The notes beneath the pieces were generated by a model. It was not told the DNA's origin, ran no database searches, and worked only from the letters and a program-made list of their open reading frames with translations. Below are positions 45,014-54,949 of a stretch of 64,000 bases of DNA, in pieces (positions within the stretch are counted from its first letter, which is position 1; each line of letters starts with the position of its first letter). The DNA comes from Roseateles puraquae (lineage in GTDB: Bacteria > Pseudomonadota > Gammaproteobacteria > Burkholderiales > Burkholderiaceae_C): the NCBI RefSeq assembly GCF_002205845.1, contig NZ_NISI01000005.1, positions 186,001 to 250,000 of the forward strand, read 5' to 3'. A program made the translations under genes and the position numbers.

Positions 45014-45763
45014 TCATGCGGTGCCGCAGACCGAGCAGCTGGCGTCCCGGTGCATGGCGATCTCGCTGAACTGCATGCGGCGTCCGTCCAGCATCAGCAG
45101 CCGGCCGGCAAGCGGCTCGCCCACGCCGGCCAGCAGCTTCAGCGCCTCGGCCGCCTGCAGGCTGCCGACGATGCCCACCAGCGGCGCGAACACGCCCATG
45201 GTGGAGCAGGCGGCGTCTTCAAAGCCTGACTCCGGCGGGAACAGGCAGGCATAGCAGGGCCCGTGGCGGCCCCGGCTGTCGTACACGCTGATCTGGCCAT
45301 CGAAGCCGATGGCCGCGCCCGACACCAGCGGTCGGCCATGGCGCACGCAGGCTGCGTTCACGCGGTGGCGGGTGGCGAAGTTGTCGGTGCAGTCGATGAC
45401 GACATCGGCGCCTGGCACCTCGAGGTCCAGCAGCGCCTCGTCGGCGCGCTGGGGCAGGGCGCGCACGCGAACGCCCGGGTTGAGCGCGGCCATGCGGGCG
45501 GCGGCAGACTCGACCTTGAGCCGGTCCAGGCTGGCCATGTCATGCGCGATCTGGCGCTGCAGGTTGGTGAGGGACACGGTGTCGTGGTCCACCAGCGTGA
45601 TCTGGCCGACGCCGGCCGAGGCCAGGTACAGCGCCACCGGCGAGCCCAGGCCGCCGGCGCCGATGACCAGGGCGCGCGCATCAAGCAGGCGCTGCTGGCC
45701 CTCGATGCCGATCTCGTCGAGCAGCAGGTGGCGGGAGTAGCGCAGCAGGTCGTCGTCCGTCAT
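45014..45763 (-). CDS. MoeB/ThiF/HesA-type adenylyltransferase
   Basis: A 249-residue E1-like enzyme that adenylates the C-terminus of a small sulfur carrier such as MoaD or ThiS. It has the ATP-binding GAGGLGSPVALYLASAGVG, NLQRQI, catalytic cysteine region DAACSTMGVFAP and two CxxC zinc pairs (CYAC, CSVC). No rhodanese domain, so MoeB or ThiF type. The start at 45763 opens MTDDDLLRYSRHLLL, typical of the family. MoeB versus ThiF cannot be settled because no moa or thi gene is adjacent. Confidence 0.9.
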   Translation of the reverse strand: MTDDDLLRYSRHLLLDEIGIEGQQRLLDARALVIGAGGLGSPVALYLASAGVGQITLVDHDTVSLTNLQRQIAHDMASLDRLKVESAAARMAALNPGVRVRALPQRADEALLDLEVPGADVVIDCTDNFATRHRVNAACVRHGRPLVSGAAIGFDGQISVYDSRGRHGPCYACLFPPESGFEDAACSTMGVFAPLVGIVGSLQAAEALKLLAGVGEPLAGRLLMLDGRRMQFSEIAMHRDASCSVCGTA

Positions 45764-45864
45764 ATCGGCAGGATAGCGCCGGGACCTTGGCGGCCGTGTG
45801 GCGGCGGCAGTGGCAGCCTGGGCGCGGGTGGGGTCTTGGGCGCAGGCGGCACACTGGCGGCCCC

Positions 45865-47049
45865 ATGCCTTCGCCCGCCGCCCCCGCACACCCCGCTCAC
45901 CTGAGCCCGGCCCTCACCCTGCTGCTCGCCACGGCCACCGGCCTGGCGGTGGCCAGCATCTATTACGTGCAGCCCCTGCTCGGCCTGTTGTCCGCACAGT
46001 TTGGCGTGGGCAGTGCCAGCATCGGGCTGCTGCCCACGCTGACGCAGTTGGGCTACGCAGCGGCCATCCTGCTGCTGTCGCCGCTGGGCGACCGGTTCGA
46101 CCGGCGTCGCATCATCCTCTGGAAGGCAGCCGCCCTGGTCGCGGCGCTGGCCTTCGCCGCATGGGCCCCCGGCTTTGGCGCGCTGTGCGTGGCCAGCGTG
46201 GCCATCGGCCTGATGGCCACGCTGGCGCAAGACCTGGTGCCGGCCGCGGCCACACTGGCGCCGGAGGCCGAGCGGGGCAAGCGTGTCGGCCAGGTGATGA
46301 CGGGGCTGCTGCTGGGCATCCTGCTGTCGCGCGTGGCGGCGGGGTCACTGGCTGCGGTGGCCGGATGGCGGGCGGTGTACGGCAGTGCCGCGGTCGCGGT
46401 GGCCGCCCTGATGCCCTTGCTGTGGTGGCGGCTGCCGCGCTTCGTACCGGCGACGCAGGCGGGTTACGGCGAACTGCTCGCGTCGATGGGGCGGCTGTGG
46501 CTGCAGCATGCGCCCTTGCGCCGCGCGGCCATGGCGCAGGGCCTGCTGTCGGTGGCCTTCAGCGCGTTCTGGTCGACGCTGGCCCTGGTGCTCGCCGGAC
46601 CCGATTTCGGCCAGGGCAGCGCGGTGGCGGGCGCCTTTGGCCTGGCCGGGGCGGCGGGTGCGCTGGCCGCGCCGCTGGCCGGCGGCATGGCCGACCGGCG
46701 CGGGCCGCAGGCCGTGATCCGTGTGGCGGCGCTGCTGGTGTTCCTGTCGTTCGCGGTGCAGGCGGTGGCGCCGGCGTCCCTGTGGCTGCTGGTGGCGGTG
46801 GCCGTGGTGTTCGACCTGGGCGTGCAGGCCGCGCTGGTGTCTCACCAGAGCGTGGTCTACAGCCTGGACCCTGCTTCACGCAGCCGGCTCAATGCGGTGC
46901 TGGTCAGCGGCATGTTCGTCGGCATGGCCAGTGGTGCGGCCTTGGGCTCGTCGCTGCTGGCGGCCTTTGGCTGGCGGGCGGTGCCGGTACTCGGTGCGGT
47001 GGCCGCGCTGGGGGCCGTGGTCGTGTCGCGCCACGGCCGCCGGGCCTGA
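45865..47049 (+). CDS. MFS transporter
   Basis: A 394-residue major facilitator with about 12 transmembrane segments. The loop 2-3 motif is SPLGDRFDRRRIILW and the mid-protein equivalent GGMADRRGPQAVI. It probably acts as a proton-coupled exporter, but the substrate is unknown. The ATG at 45865 suits the hydrophobic start. It is divergent from the MoeB-like gene across about 100 bases. Confidence 0.88.
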   Translation: MPSPAAPAHPAHLSPALTLLLATATGLAVASIYYVQPLLGLLSAQFGVGSASIGLLPTLTQLGYAAAILLLSPLGDRFDRRRIILWKAAALVAALAFAAWAPGFGALCVASVAIGLMATLAQDLVPAAATLAPEAERGKRVGQVMTGLLLGILLSRVAAGSLAAVAGWRAVYGSAAVAVAALMPLLWWRLPRFVPATQAGYGELLASMGRLWLQHAPLRRAAMAQGLLSVAFSAFWSTLALVLAGPDFGQGSAVAGAFGLAGAAGALAAPLAGGMADRRGPQAVIRVAALLVFLSFAVQAVAPASLWLLVAVAVVFDLGVQAALVSHQSVVYSLDPASRSRLNAVLVSGMFVGMASGAALGSSLLAAFGWRAVPVLGAVAALGAVVVSRHGRRA

Positions 47050-47063
47050 CAAGCACGGCCCGT

Positions 47064-47543
47064 TCAGCCTCCCGAGCGCGGCTGCAAAGGCGTAAATGTG
47101 ACGCCGGGCTCCGGGTGCAGCGACACGCTGCCGTCTTCTGCAATGCGATAAAGCGCGTTGGGTGTCGGGTTGGGCGCGTCGGTCGGGCCTTGACGGGGGA
47201 GCCAGTAGCGCACGTACAAGCCGTTGCCGCACCCGAGGCTGAACTCGCCCAGCGTCGGTGTCCGCGCCAGCGCCTGGCCCAGCGGTGTGTCGGTGATGTC
47301 GAGTTGCCGTTGGGCGCTGCCATCGTGGATGGTCAACTGCGTGTGACGCTGATCCGGGGTGGCGGCAGACGCGCTGCGACTGAGCACGAAGGTGCGCTGG
47401 CCACAGGCCGCGTCCAGCGTCTGCGTGAAAGAGGCAGGTGCGCGTGTGTGCAGCGTGCTGATCTGCACGTGCACATGACCCTCCTGGGCGAGCCCTGCGG
47501 CCTGCCAGCCGAGTGCGGCCAGCGTGATGACGAGCGTTCTCAT
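47064..47543 (-). CDS. Exported protein of unknown function
   Basis: A 159-residue protein with a signal peptide (about residues 1-19, ending AGLAQ). Two cysteines (ACGQRT, LGCGNGLYVRYW) may pair. No family recognised. The start at 47543 puts the signal at the N-terminus. It lies between the convergent MFS gene and the terminator of ctpA, so it needs its own promoter. Confidence 0.6.
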   Translation of the reverse strand: MRTLVITLAALGWQAAGLAQEGHVHVQISTLHTRAPASFTQTLDAACGQRTFVLSRSASAATPDQRHTQLTIHDGSAQRQLDITDTPLGQALARTPTLGEFSLGCGNGLYVRYWLPRQGPTDAPNPTPNALYRIAEDGSVSLHPEPGVTFTPLQPRSGG

Positions 47544-47611
47544 GTGTCCCCCATGGTGATGGCGATGGGTATGCTAACGCGAGCTCCAGGCTGACTCAGG
47601 TTTGTCGCGGC

Positions 47612-47640
47612 AAAAAAAGCGGGCCTCTTGCGAGGCCCGT
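47612..47640 (-). terminator. Intrinsic terminator of ctpA
   Basis: Read leftward, CGGGCCTC-GCAA-GAGGCCCG forms a perfect eight-base stem and is followed by seven Us. It starts 27 bases after the ctpA stop codon. It is one of the clearest terminators in the window. Confidence 0.92.
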
Positions 47641-47666
47641 TGTGCTTGGGTTGTGGAGCTACGGCG

Positions 47667-49100
47667 TTATTGTGTCTTCGCTTCAGCCTTGCGTTCCACT
47701 GCCGTTTTCGACGCAATGACAGGCTGACCTTTGAGTTGGTTCAGCGCCTGCACGAGCGGGAAGTCTTCCGACGAGCCGAACTCCGGCAGCGGCTTCAGGG
47801 GTTCCCGCTTGGCCATTTCGGCCTCCAGCTTCTGGCGGGCTTCTTCCCGCGCCTTGGCGCGAGCTTCATTGTCTTCCGCCTCGGGGCCGTTGTTCAAGTG
47901 CTTCTCGAGGTCGGCCTCGCGGGTGCGTAGCGCGGCGAACACGTTGCCCTCGGCGGTTTCGTCCAGCATGACGTCGGGCACGATGCCCTTGGCCTGGATG
48001 GAGCGGCCGCTTGGCGTGTAGTAGCGGGCCGTGGTGATCTTCAGCGCGCTTTCGGGGCCGAGCTGGCGCACGGTCTGCACCGAGCCCTTGCCGAAGGTCT
48101 GGGCGCCCATGATGGTCGCGCGCTTGTGGTCCTGCAGGGCACCGGCCACGATCTCGCTCGCGCTGGCGGAGCCTTCGTTCACCAGCACCACCAGCGGCAC
48201 GTTCTTCAGGGCGGCCGGCAGGCGCTTGATGGGGTCGTCACCGCTGCGGCGGCGGTAGTCGTCCGGCGTGGCGCGGTAGGTGGCCTGCTGGTCGGCCAGC
48301 TGGCCCTTGGTGGACACGACCTCGACGTTCTTGGGCAGGAAGGCCGCGGAGATGGCGATGGCGCCGTCCAGCAGGCCGCCCGGGTCATTGCGCAGGTCCA
48401 GCACCAAGCCCTTGAGCTGGGGCTCCTGCTTGTAGATCTCTTCGAGCTTCTTGGCGAAGTCGTCGACCGTGCGGTCCTGGAACTGACTGACGCGGATCCA
48501 GGCATAGCCCGGCTCGATGACCTTGGCGCGCACGCTCTGCACCTTGATCTCCTCGCGCACGATGGTCACCGGGAAGGTGCGGTTCTCCGCCTTGCGGTAG
48601 ATGCTCAGCGACACCTTGGTCGCCGGCTCGCCGCGCATCTTCTTGACCGCCTGGTCCAGGGTCAGGCCGCGCACGGCGCTGTCGTCGATGCGGGTGATCA
48701 GGTCGCCGCTCTTCAGGCCGGCGCGGAAGGCGGGCGAGCCTTCGATCGGGGAGACCACCTTGACGAGGCCGTCTTCCATGCCGATCTCGATGCCCACGCC
48801 GACGAACTTGCCGGTGGTGCCTTCACGGAATTCCTTGAAGGTCTTCTTGTCGAAGAACTGGGAGTGCGGGTCCAGGCCGGAGACCATGCCGGCGATCGCG
48901 TCGTTGATGAGCTTTTTCTCGTCCACCGGCTCGACATAGTCGCTCTTGATCAGGCCGAACACCGCAGCAAGCTGCTGCATTTCGTCCAGGGGCAGGGGCG
49001 ACAGGCTGCTGCGCGCATTGGCCTGCAGTTGCATCGTGGTGAGGGCACCTGCGACGGCGCCGAGGGCAACCCAACCGGCGACTTTCAATTTGGAGCTCAT
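47667..49100 (-). CDS. ctpA: S41 C-terminal processing peptidase
   Basis: A 477-residue periplasmic serine protease. An N-terminal anchor (about 7-25) is followed by a helical segment, a PDZ domain (around 80-165) and the S41 catalytic domain. The nucleophile serine is in NEGSASASEIVAGAL and the lysine in FGKGSVQTV. The charged C-terminus (residues 400-477) is Glu/Lys/Arg-rich. Members trim cell-wall hydrolases or other envelope proteins. The start at 49100 is chosen because the upstream extension lacks homology. Monocistronic with a strong terminator. Confidence 0.93.
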   Translation of the reverse strand: MSSKLKVAGWVALGAVAGALTTMQLQANARSSLSPLPLDEMQQLAAVFGLIKSDYVEPVDEKKLINDAIAGMVSGLDPHSQFFDKKTFKEFREGTTGKFVGVGIEIGMEDGLVKVVSPIEGSPAFRAGLKSGDLITRIDDSAVRGLTLDQAVKKMRGEPATKVSLSIYRKAENRTFPVTIVREEIKVQSVRAKVIEPGYAWIRVSQFQDRTVDDFAKKLEEIYKQEPQLKGLVLDLRNDPGGLLDGAIAISAAFLPKNVEVVSTKGQLADQQATYRATPDDYRRRSGDDPIKRLPAALKNVPLVVLVNEGSASASEIVAGALQDHKRATIMGAQTFGKGSVQTVRQLGPESALKITTARYYTPSGRSIQAKGIVPDVMLDETAEGNVFAALRTREADLEKHLNNGPEAEDNEARAKAREEARQKLEAEMAKREPLKPLPEFGSSEDFPLVQALNQLKGQPVIASKTAVERKAEAKTQ

Positions 49101-49279
49101 GAGGCCGAGTCCTGTATCAACGAAATCCTGCCGAAACAGCTTGACAGGTGCTCCGAGTGTAGCCCTCGACCTTGCGCCAGCCTTGCCCATTTACCCTGCA
49201 GAAACCCTTCATATCGGGTAGGCGAGTGACGAAATGCGCGTGGGCCGGTGTGCCGGAAGTCAGTGGTTACGGCGCCGTT

Positions 49280-50686
49280 TCAGCTGCAACGCAATTTCTG
49301 GCCCGCCAGGGTGCAGCGCGCGAGCGGCTGGCCCAGGGCATCGTAGGCTTGCACATGCCAGCCCTGCGGCGTGGCCGACAGCAGCGTGAGTCCGAACTCG
49401 GTGTGGCTGTGGAACGTCTCCAGCCGGGCACCGGGCACGGGCTCGGTCTTCAGGGCGGCGGCGGCGTTCACGCGGCCCGAGGCCGCCGAGCCGCCATTGC
49501 CGATGACCAGCGAGGCCGGGTGGTTGCTCGCAAAGCCCAGCGCCTCGTGGATGTGCAAGTGGCCCTGCAGCACGGCCTGCACGCCGGGCGGGTACAGGCG
49601 CGGGCCAAAGGCGTCCTGCAGCAGCGGGGTGAGCCCCGAGCGCGGCAGGCCGGGCGAACCCAGCAGGCTGGGCGCGAAGGCCAGACTCGGGTGGTGGCTA
49701 AGGAAGAGGCTTTGCGCCCGGTCCGCCGCCAGCGTGGCCACGACGTCCAGTTGCTGGCGCCAGCGCGCCCAGGCGGCGGAGTCCCGCGGCACCTTGCCGC
49801 CGCCGATCTCGGCCGAGTCGAACACGATCAGCTGGCTGCGCGGCGACAGCGGCACGGCGAAGGGCGGCGTGAAGTCGCCCGGATTGACCTGGCCCGAGGC
49901 CATCGCCGTCTCGCAGCGGCGTGCAGCGCCGGGTGTGGCGTCCAGGTAGCGCAGCCAGCCTTGGCCTGCGCGGTTGCAGGCTTCATGGTTGCCGCGCACG
50001 AACACCCAGGGTGCCGCCGCCAGCAGCGCCTTGGCGGGCTGGAAGAGGTCGGCCTGCCAGGTGTCGTCGCCATAGCCCCAGGGGCTGCCCGCGCAGCCGG
50101 CCATGTCGGCCGGGCACGGGCTTTCGCGGTAGTGGTAGTCGCCCACATGCACGACCAGGTCAGGCTTGAGCTGCAGCGCCTGGGCCAGCACGCGCGGGAA
50201 GGGCCAGCCGTAGGCGTCGTTGCAGGGCTGGAAATCGTTCTCAGAGGCCTTGAGCCGGCAGCCGGTGTCACCGATGACGACGATGCGCAGCAGCTCGCTG
50301 GCGGGCGCCTTGAGCGCGATGCCGCCCACGGTCAACGCGGCGACGCCCTGCGGCCACGGCGCCTCGCAGGCCCGCAGCGTGAAGCGTGAGGGCTTGCGCT
50401 CCGGCTGGCTGTTGCCGGGCGGCGGCGGCTCCAGCCCTGGCGCGCTGCGGGTCTGCATGGCCGCGCTTCCGCCGTCCCACTGCAGGGCGGGACAGCTGTC
50501 GTCGTCGGTCAGGGCGCGCACGGCCCAGCCCGGCCCGGCCACCGCCTGCACCCACGCCTCCTGCAGCCCGGTGCGCGGCGGCGCCGGTTCCGCGGGCGGT
50601 GGAGGTGGCGCGGCGCAGCCGGCCAGGGTCAGCGCCAGGGCTGGCAGCAGGAAACGCGCAAGATGAATCATGAGTCGATCAACCAT
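49280..50686 (-). CDS. Lipoprotein metallophosphoesterase
   Basis: A 468-residue lipoprotein with lipobox LAGC (Cys23 counted from 50686; a later start at 50671 is also possible). A calcineurin-type phosphoesterase domain covers about residues 130-420. It shows VIGDTGC, VVHVGDYHYRE, RGNHEACNRAG, SHHPS and QGHLHIHEAL, the five metal-binding motifs in order. Pro-rich and Ala-rich segments lie between lipid anchor and domain. It probably acts on a phosphoester in the periplasm or outer membrane; substrate unknown. Divergent from the pectate lyase gene. Confidence 0.85.
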   Translation of the reverse strand: MVDRLMIHLARFLLPALALTLAGCAAPPPPPAEPAPPRTGLQEAWVQAVAGPGWAVRALTDDDSCPALQWDGGSAAMQTRSAPGLEPPPPGNSQPERKPSRFTLRACEAPWPQGVAALTVGGIALKAPASELLRIVVIGDTGCRLKASENDFQPCNDAYGWPFPRVLAQALQLKPDLVVHVGDYHYRESPCPADMAGCAGSPWGYGDDTWQADLFQPAKALLAAAPWVFVRGNHEACNRAGQGWLRYLDATPGAARRCETAMASGQVNPGDFTPPFAVPLSPRSQLIVFDSAEIGGGKVPRDSAAWARWRQQLDVVATLAADRAQSLFLSHHPSLAFAPSLLGSPGLPRSGLTPLLQDAFGPRLYPPGVQAVLQGHLHIHEALGFASNHPASLVIGNGGSAASGRVNAAAALKTEPVPGARLETFHSHTEFGLTLLSATPQGWHVQAYDALGQPLARCTLAGQKLRCS

Positions 50687-50743
50687 GTGAGCGGCAATAG
50701 AGTAGCAATGTGCCTGACGGCCGGGGCGGCTAGATTGCCGGGC

Positions 50744-52072
50744 ATGTCTACTGCCTGTCGTGCCATGCCCGCTGTCCGCCGTCTCGTTACGCTTCTTCCG
50801 TTGGTGTTCGCGTTGTCTTCGCCCGTCTTCGCGGCGCAGATTGGCACGATTCCCCCGGCCGAGTCACTGACCACCGAGCGGGTGCAGGCCCTGCCCCCCG
50901 CGCAGCGGGACGCCTGGGCGGCCTACGTGGCTCGCTCTGACGCCCAGCGCGCCGCCGACCGCGCGGCGCTGGCAGCCGAGCGCGAAGGCATGAGCACCTG
51001 GCCGGCACGTCCCGAGGGTGGCCACAGCGAAGGCAGCATGCCGCTCGACAAGCCCGGCCACTGGTACGCCAGCGATGCTGCGCGCCTCGTGATTGCCAAC
51101 ATCCTGAGCTTCCAGACTCCCGCCGGCGGCTGGGGCAAGAACCAGCCGCGCGACCGGCCGGCTCGGCTCAAGGGCCAGGACTTCGTGGCGGACAACAGCA
51201 ACAAGAAGGCCACGCCCGGCGACTTCGATGCCGCCAAGGACCCGCAGTGGAGCTATGTCGGCACCATCGACAACGACGCCACCATCACCGAGATCCGCTT
51301 CCTCGCCAAGGCCGCGCCGCACCAGGAGCCCGAGCTCGCCAAGGCCTGCCGCGCGGCGGCCGAGCGCGGGCTGCGCTACCTGCTGGCTGCTCAGTTCCCC
51401 AACGGCGGCTGGCCGCAGGTGTGGCCGCTGCAGGGCGGCTACCACGACGCGATCACCATGAACGACAACGCGGTGGTGGAAGTGGCCGAGCTGATGGGCT
51501 GGGCCTCGCGCGGCGAGGCCGACCTCGGCTTCCTGCCGGCGGACCTGAAGGCCGCCGCCGCCGCGGCGCATGACCGCGCGGTGCAACTGCTGCTGGCCAC
51601 GCAGATCCGTGTCGACGGTCGCCTCACGCTCTGGGCCCAGCAGCATGATCCGCTCACGCTGGCGCCCAGCTCGGCGCGCAACTACGAGCCGCCCGCACTC
51701 AGCGCTGGTGAGAGCGCGCGGGCGCTGGAGTTCCTGATGCAGCTGCCCAAGCCCACGCCGGCCATCGTCGAGTCGGTGCGTGCGGGTGTTGCGGTGCTGC
51801 GCGAACTGCCCGTGCGCGGCCGCGCCTTCGTCAAGGTCGACGGCGCTCGTCGCCTGATCGATCAACCCGGCGCCGGCCCGCTCTGGGCTCGCTTCTACGA
51901 CCCGGCGACGCTCACGCCGGTGTTTGGTGACCGGGACAAGAGCCTGCACGACAACGTCAACGACATCAGCGCCGAGCGTCGCAATGGCTACTCCTGGTGG
52001 GGCACCTGGCCGGTCAAGACGCTGGCGGCCTACGACGCGTGGGCCGCGCGCTGGCTCAAGCCTGGGAACTGA
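50744..52072 (+). CDS. Pectate lyase, PL10 family
   Basis: A 442-residue exported enzyme that cleaves polygalacturonate by beta-elimination. The signal lies at about residues 1-33 (ending PVFAAQ). Family 10 motifs are AGGWGKNQPRD, NGGWPQVWPLQGGYHDAITMNDNA and ARNYEPPALS, with the calcium and catalytic residues. Start is uncertain: 50744 and 50765 both give good signals. The last 17 bases overlap the convergent MFS gene. The adjacent galactarate/glucarate genes suggest pectin breakdown feeds the pathway. Confidence 0.9.
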   Translation: MSTACRAMPAVRRLVTLLPLVFALSSPVFAAQIGTIPPAESLTTERVQALPPAQRDAWAAYVARSDAQRAADRAALAAEREGMSTWPARPEGGHSEGSMPLDKPGHWYASDAARLVIANILSFQTPAGGWGKNQPRDRPARLKGQDFVADNSNKKATPGDFDAAKDPQWSYVGTIDNDATITEIRFLAKAAPHQEPELAKACRAAAERGLRYLLAAQFPNGGWPQVWPLQGGYHDAITMNDNAVVEVAELMGWASRGEADLGFLPADLKAAAAAAHDRAVQLLLATQIRVDGRLTLWAQQHDPLTLAPSSARNYEPPALSAGESARALEFLMQLPKPTPAIVESVRAGVAVLRELPVRGRAFVKVDGARRLIDQPGAGPLWARFYDPATLTPVFGDRDKSLHDNVNDISAERRNGYSWWGTWPVKTLAAYDAWAARWLKPGN

Positions 52073-53411
52073 TCTCGAAGCGTTTGATCTCGCCGACGAC
52101 GAACAGGTAGCAGCACACCGCGACCAACGCGTTGGCGGCGACGAACACCAGCGCTGCGTTGAACGATCCCGTACCCTTGATCAGGTAGCCGATGATGATG
52201 GGCGTGGTGATGCCGGCCGTGTTGCCGAAGGTGTTGAACAAGGCGCCTGACAGCCCGGAGATCTCTCGCGGCGAGGTGTCCGACACCACGGCCCAGCCCA
52301 GGGCACCCAGGCCCTTGCCGAAGAACGCAAGCGACATGATGGCCACCACCACGGCGGAGCTCTCGACGAAGTTGCACAGGATCATGCTTGTCGACAGCAG
52401 CATGCCCACCACGATGGGGGCCTTGCGCGCCACGGTGAGGCTTTGGCCACGACGCAGCAGCCCATCGGAAACCAGGCCGCCGAGCACGCCACCCGCGAAG
52501 CCGCAGATGGCAGGCAGGGCAGCGACAAAACCGGCACTCAGGATGGACATGCCGCGCTCCTTGACGAGGTAGACGGGGAACCAGGTCAGGAAAAAGTAGG
52601 TCAGGGTGGTGATGCAGTACTGCCCCACGTACACACCCATCAGCATGCGGTTGGCCAGCAACTGGCGGATGTAGCCCAGCCGCGGTGACTCAGGCGCGAA
52701 GCTGCGACTTTGGGTGCCGGGCTGGTCCATGTTGACGAGGGCGCCGCCGGCCGCGAGGTACTCGAGTTCACCCTTGCTCACGCTGGGGTGGGTGCGTGGC
52801 GTGTAGACGGTCTTGAGCCAGACCAGGCTGAGCGCCATGCCGAGCACACCCATCACCACGAACACCGCTGGCCAGCCGTAGCGATGCGTGATCCAGCCCA
52901 TGAGCGGCGCGAACAGCACCGTGGCGAAGTACTGCGCCGAGTTGAAGATCGCCGAGGCCGTCCCTCGCTCGCTGGCTGGGAACCAACTGGCGACGATGCG
53001 GCCATTGGCCGGGAAAGACGGCGCCTCCGCCGCGCCGACCAGGAATCGCAGCGCGAACAGAACGACGACTGCCGTCGTTGCCGTGGCCGTGAGGAAGCTG
53101 ATGCCGCCCTGCAATAGCGTGAATACCGACCACAGCAGGATGCTCGCGGCATACACGCGCTTGGAGCCGAAGCGGTCCAGCAGCCACCCTCCCGGCAACT
53201 GGGCGATCACATAAGACCAGCCGAAGGCCGAGAAGACGTAGCCCATGGTCACGGCGTCGATGCCGAGTTCCTTGGAGATGGCCGGTCCGGCGATGGACAG
53301 CGTGGCGCGGTCGGCATAGTTGATCGTCGTCACGATGAAGAGCATCGCGAGGATCAGGTAGCGCTTTCGGGTGCGCACGGCGGACCGAGGCAGCGGGGTG
53401 ATGGTTGACAT
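52056..53411 (-). CDS. MFS importer of aldarates (GudP-like)
   Basis: A 451-residue member of the anion:cation symporter branch of MFS, with 12 hydrophobic helices. The opening RYLILAMLFIVTTINYADRATLSIAGP is characteristic of D-glucarate/galactarate and hexuronate importers, as are FGWSYVIAQLPGGWLLDRFG and FFLTWFPVYLVKERG. Glucarate or galactarate is inferred from the neighbours. Last gene of the leftward aldarate cluster. Confidence 0.86.
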   Translation of the reverse strand: MSTITPLPRSAVRTRKRYLILAMLFIVTTINYADRATLSIAGPAISKELGIDAVTMGYVFSAFGWSYVIAQLPGGWLLDRFGSKRVYAASILLWSVFTLLQGGISFLTATATTAVVVLFALRFLVGAAEAPSFPANGRIVASWFPASERGTASAIFNSAQYFATVLFAPLMGWITHRYGWPAVFVVMGVLGMALSLVWLKTVYTPRTHPSVSKGELEYLAAGGALVNMDQPGTQSRSFAPESPRLGYIRQLLANRMLMGVYVGQYCITTLTYFFLTWFPVYLVKERGMSILSAGFVAALPAICGFAGGVLGGLVSDGLLRRGQSLTVARKAPIVVGMLLSTSMILCNFVESSAVVVAIMSLAFFGKGLGALGWAVVSDTSPREISGLSGALFNTFGNTAGITTPIIIGYLIKGTGSFNAALVFVAANALVAVCCYLFVVGEIKRFEISSQA

Positions 53412-53474
53412 GAGTGTCTCCGGGCAATGCAGCGGCTCCGCCTCTTGACGGGCGGTCATGCGAAAAGAGGGCGA

Positions 53475-54920
53475 TCAGGCCTGGGTGTAAGCGGTCTTCA
53501 CCGTCGTATAGAACTCCGCCGCGTAGCGCCCCTGCTCACGCGGGCCGTAGCTGCTGCCCTTGCGGCCGCCGAAGGGCACGTGGTAGTCGACGCCTGCGGT
53601 GGGCAGGTTCACCATCACCATGCCGGCCTGCGAGTGGCGCTTGAAATGGGTGGCGTGCTTGAGCGACGTGGTGGCGATGCCAGCGGCCAGCCCGAAGGGC
53701 GTGTCGTTGGCCAGGGCCAGCGCGTGTTCGTAGTCGCGGGCGCGGATGACGCTCACCACCGGGCCGAAGACCTCCTCGCGGTTGATGCGCATCTCGGGCG
53801 TGGTGTCGGTGATGAGGGCGGGCGTCAGGTAGAAGCCGGGGGCGCCGTCGGCGTTGTGTTCCAGGCGGGCGCCACCGTGCGCCAGCCGGCCGCCTTCGGC
53901 CTGGGCGATGCCGAGGTAGTCGATGTCCTGGCCCAGCTGGCTGGCGTCGACCACGGGGCCGATGTCGGTCCCTGCCTTGCGGGCATCGTCCACCTTCAGC
54001 GTCTTCATCTTCTCCACCATGGCGGCCACGAATCGGTCGTGGATGCCGTCGGTCACGATGAGGCGGCTGGACGCGGTGCAGCGCTGGCCGGTCGAAAAGA
54101 AGCCGCTGTTGACGGCCGCGTTCACGGCCACGCCGAGGTCGGCGTCATCCAGCACCACCATCGGGTTCTTGCCGCCCATCTCCAGCTGGAACTTCGCCAT
54201 GCGCGCCACGCAAGCCGCCGCGACCTTCTGCCCCGTCGCGACCGAGCCGGTGAAGCTGACCGCGGCGATGCGCGGGTCGTTCAGCAGCTTTTCACCGACC
54301 ACCGAGCCGCGTCCCATGACGAGGTTGAACACGCCGGCCGGCAGCCCGCTGCGCGACAGGATCTCGGCGAGGGCCCAGGCCGACCCGGGCACGAGGTCAG
54401 CGGGCTTGAAGACGATGCAGTTGCCCCACGCCAGGGCCGGCGCGATCTTCCAGGCCGGGATGGCGATCGGGAAGTTCCAGGGCGTGATCAGGCCGACGAC
54501 GCCGACGGCTTCGCGGGTGATCTCCACCCCCACGCCCGGCCGCACCGAGGGCAGGCTCTCGCCGCCCGGGCGCAGGGCTTCGCCCGCGAAGAACTTGAAG
54601 ATGTTGCCGGCCCGCACCACCTCACCGATCGCCTCCGGCAGGGTCTTGCCCTCTTCACGCGCCAGCAGGTCGCCCAGTTCGGCCCGGCGGGCCAGGATCT
54701 CGCTGCCCACCGCATCGAGGATGTCGAAGCGCTGCTGCGGGGTGGACAGACTCCAGGCCGGGAAGGCGGCCGTCGCGGCGGCGATGGCGAGGTCGGCCTG
54801 GGCGGCATCGGCCTGGGCGTACTCACCGATCAGGTCGCGCGTGTCTGACGGGTTGATGTTGCGCGAGACGGCGGCGCCGTCGAGCCATTGGCCGTTGATG
54901 AGGTTCTTGTGCAGGGTCAT
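53475..54920 (-). CDS. 2-oxoglutarate semialdehyde dehydrogenase (2,5-dioxovalerate dehydrogenase)
   Basis: A 481-residue NAD(P)+-dependent aldehyde dehydrogenase. The catalytic Cys is in STGQRCTASSRLIV, the catalytic Glu in FQLEMGGKNP, and the cofactor loop in FTGSVATGQKVA. Placed beside glucarate dehydratase and the decarboxylating dehydratase, it should oxidise 2,5-dioxopentanoate to 2-oxoglutarate, the last step of the pathway. The family A repeat lies just upstream of its ATG at 54920. Confidence 0.9.
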   Translation of the reverse strand: MTLHKNLINGQWLDGAAVSRNINPSDTRDLIGEYAQADAAQADLAIAAATAAFPAWSLSTPQQRFDILDAVGSEILARRAELGDLLAREEGKTLPEAIGEVVRAGNIFKFFAGEALRPGGESLPSVRPGVGVEITREAVGVVGLITPWNFPIAIPAWKIAPALAWGNCIVFKPADLVPGSAWALAEILSRSGLPAGVFNLVMGRGSVVGEKLLNDPRIAAVSFTGSVATGQKVAAACVARMAKFQLEMGGKNPMVVLDDADLGVAVNAAVNSGFFSTGQRCTASSRLIVTDGIHDRFVAAMVEKMKTLKVDDARKAGTDIGPVVDASQLGQDIDYLGIAQAEGGRLAHGGARLEHNADGAPGFYLTPALITDTTPEMRINREEVFGPVVSVIRARDYEHALALANDTPFGLAAGIATTSLKHATHFKRHSQAGMVMVNLPTAGVDYHVPFGGRKGSSYGPREQGRYAAEFYTTVKTAYTQA

Positions 54921-54949
54921 GGGTAGGTCTTTGGCGGTGATGATGGATG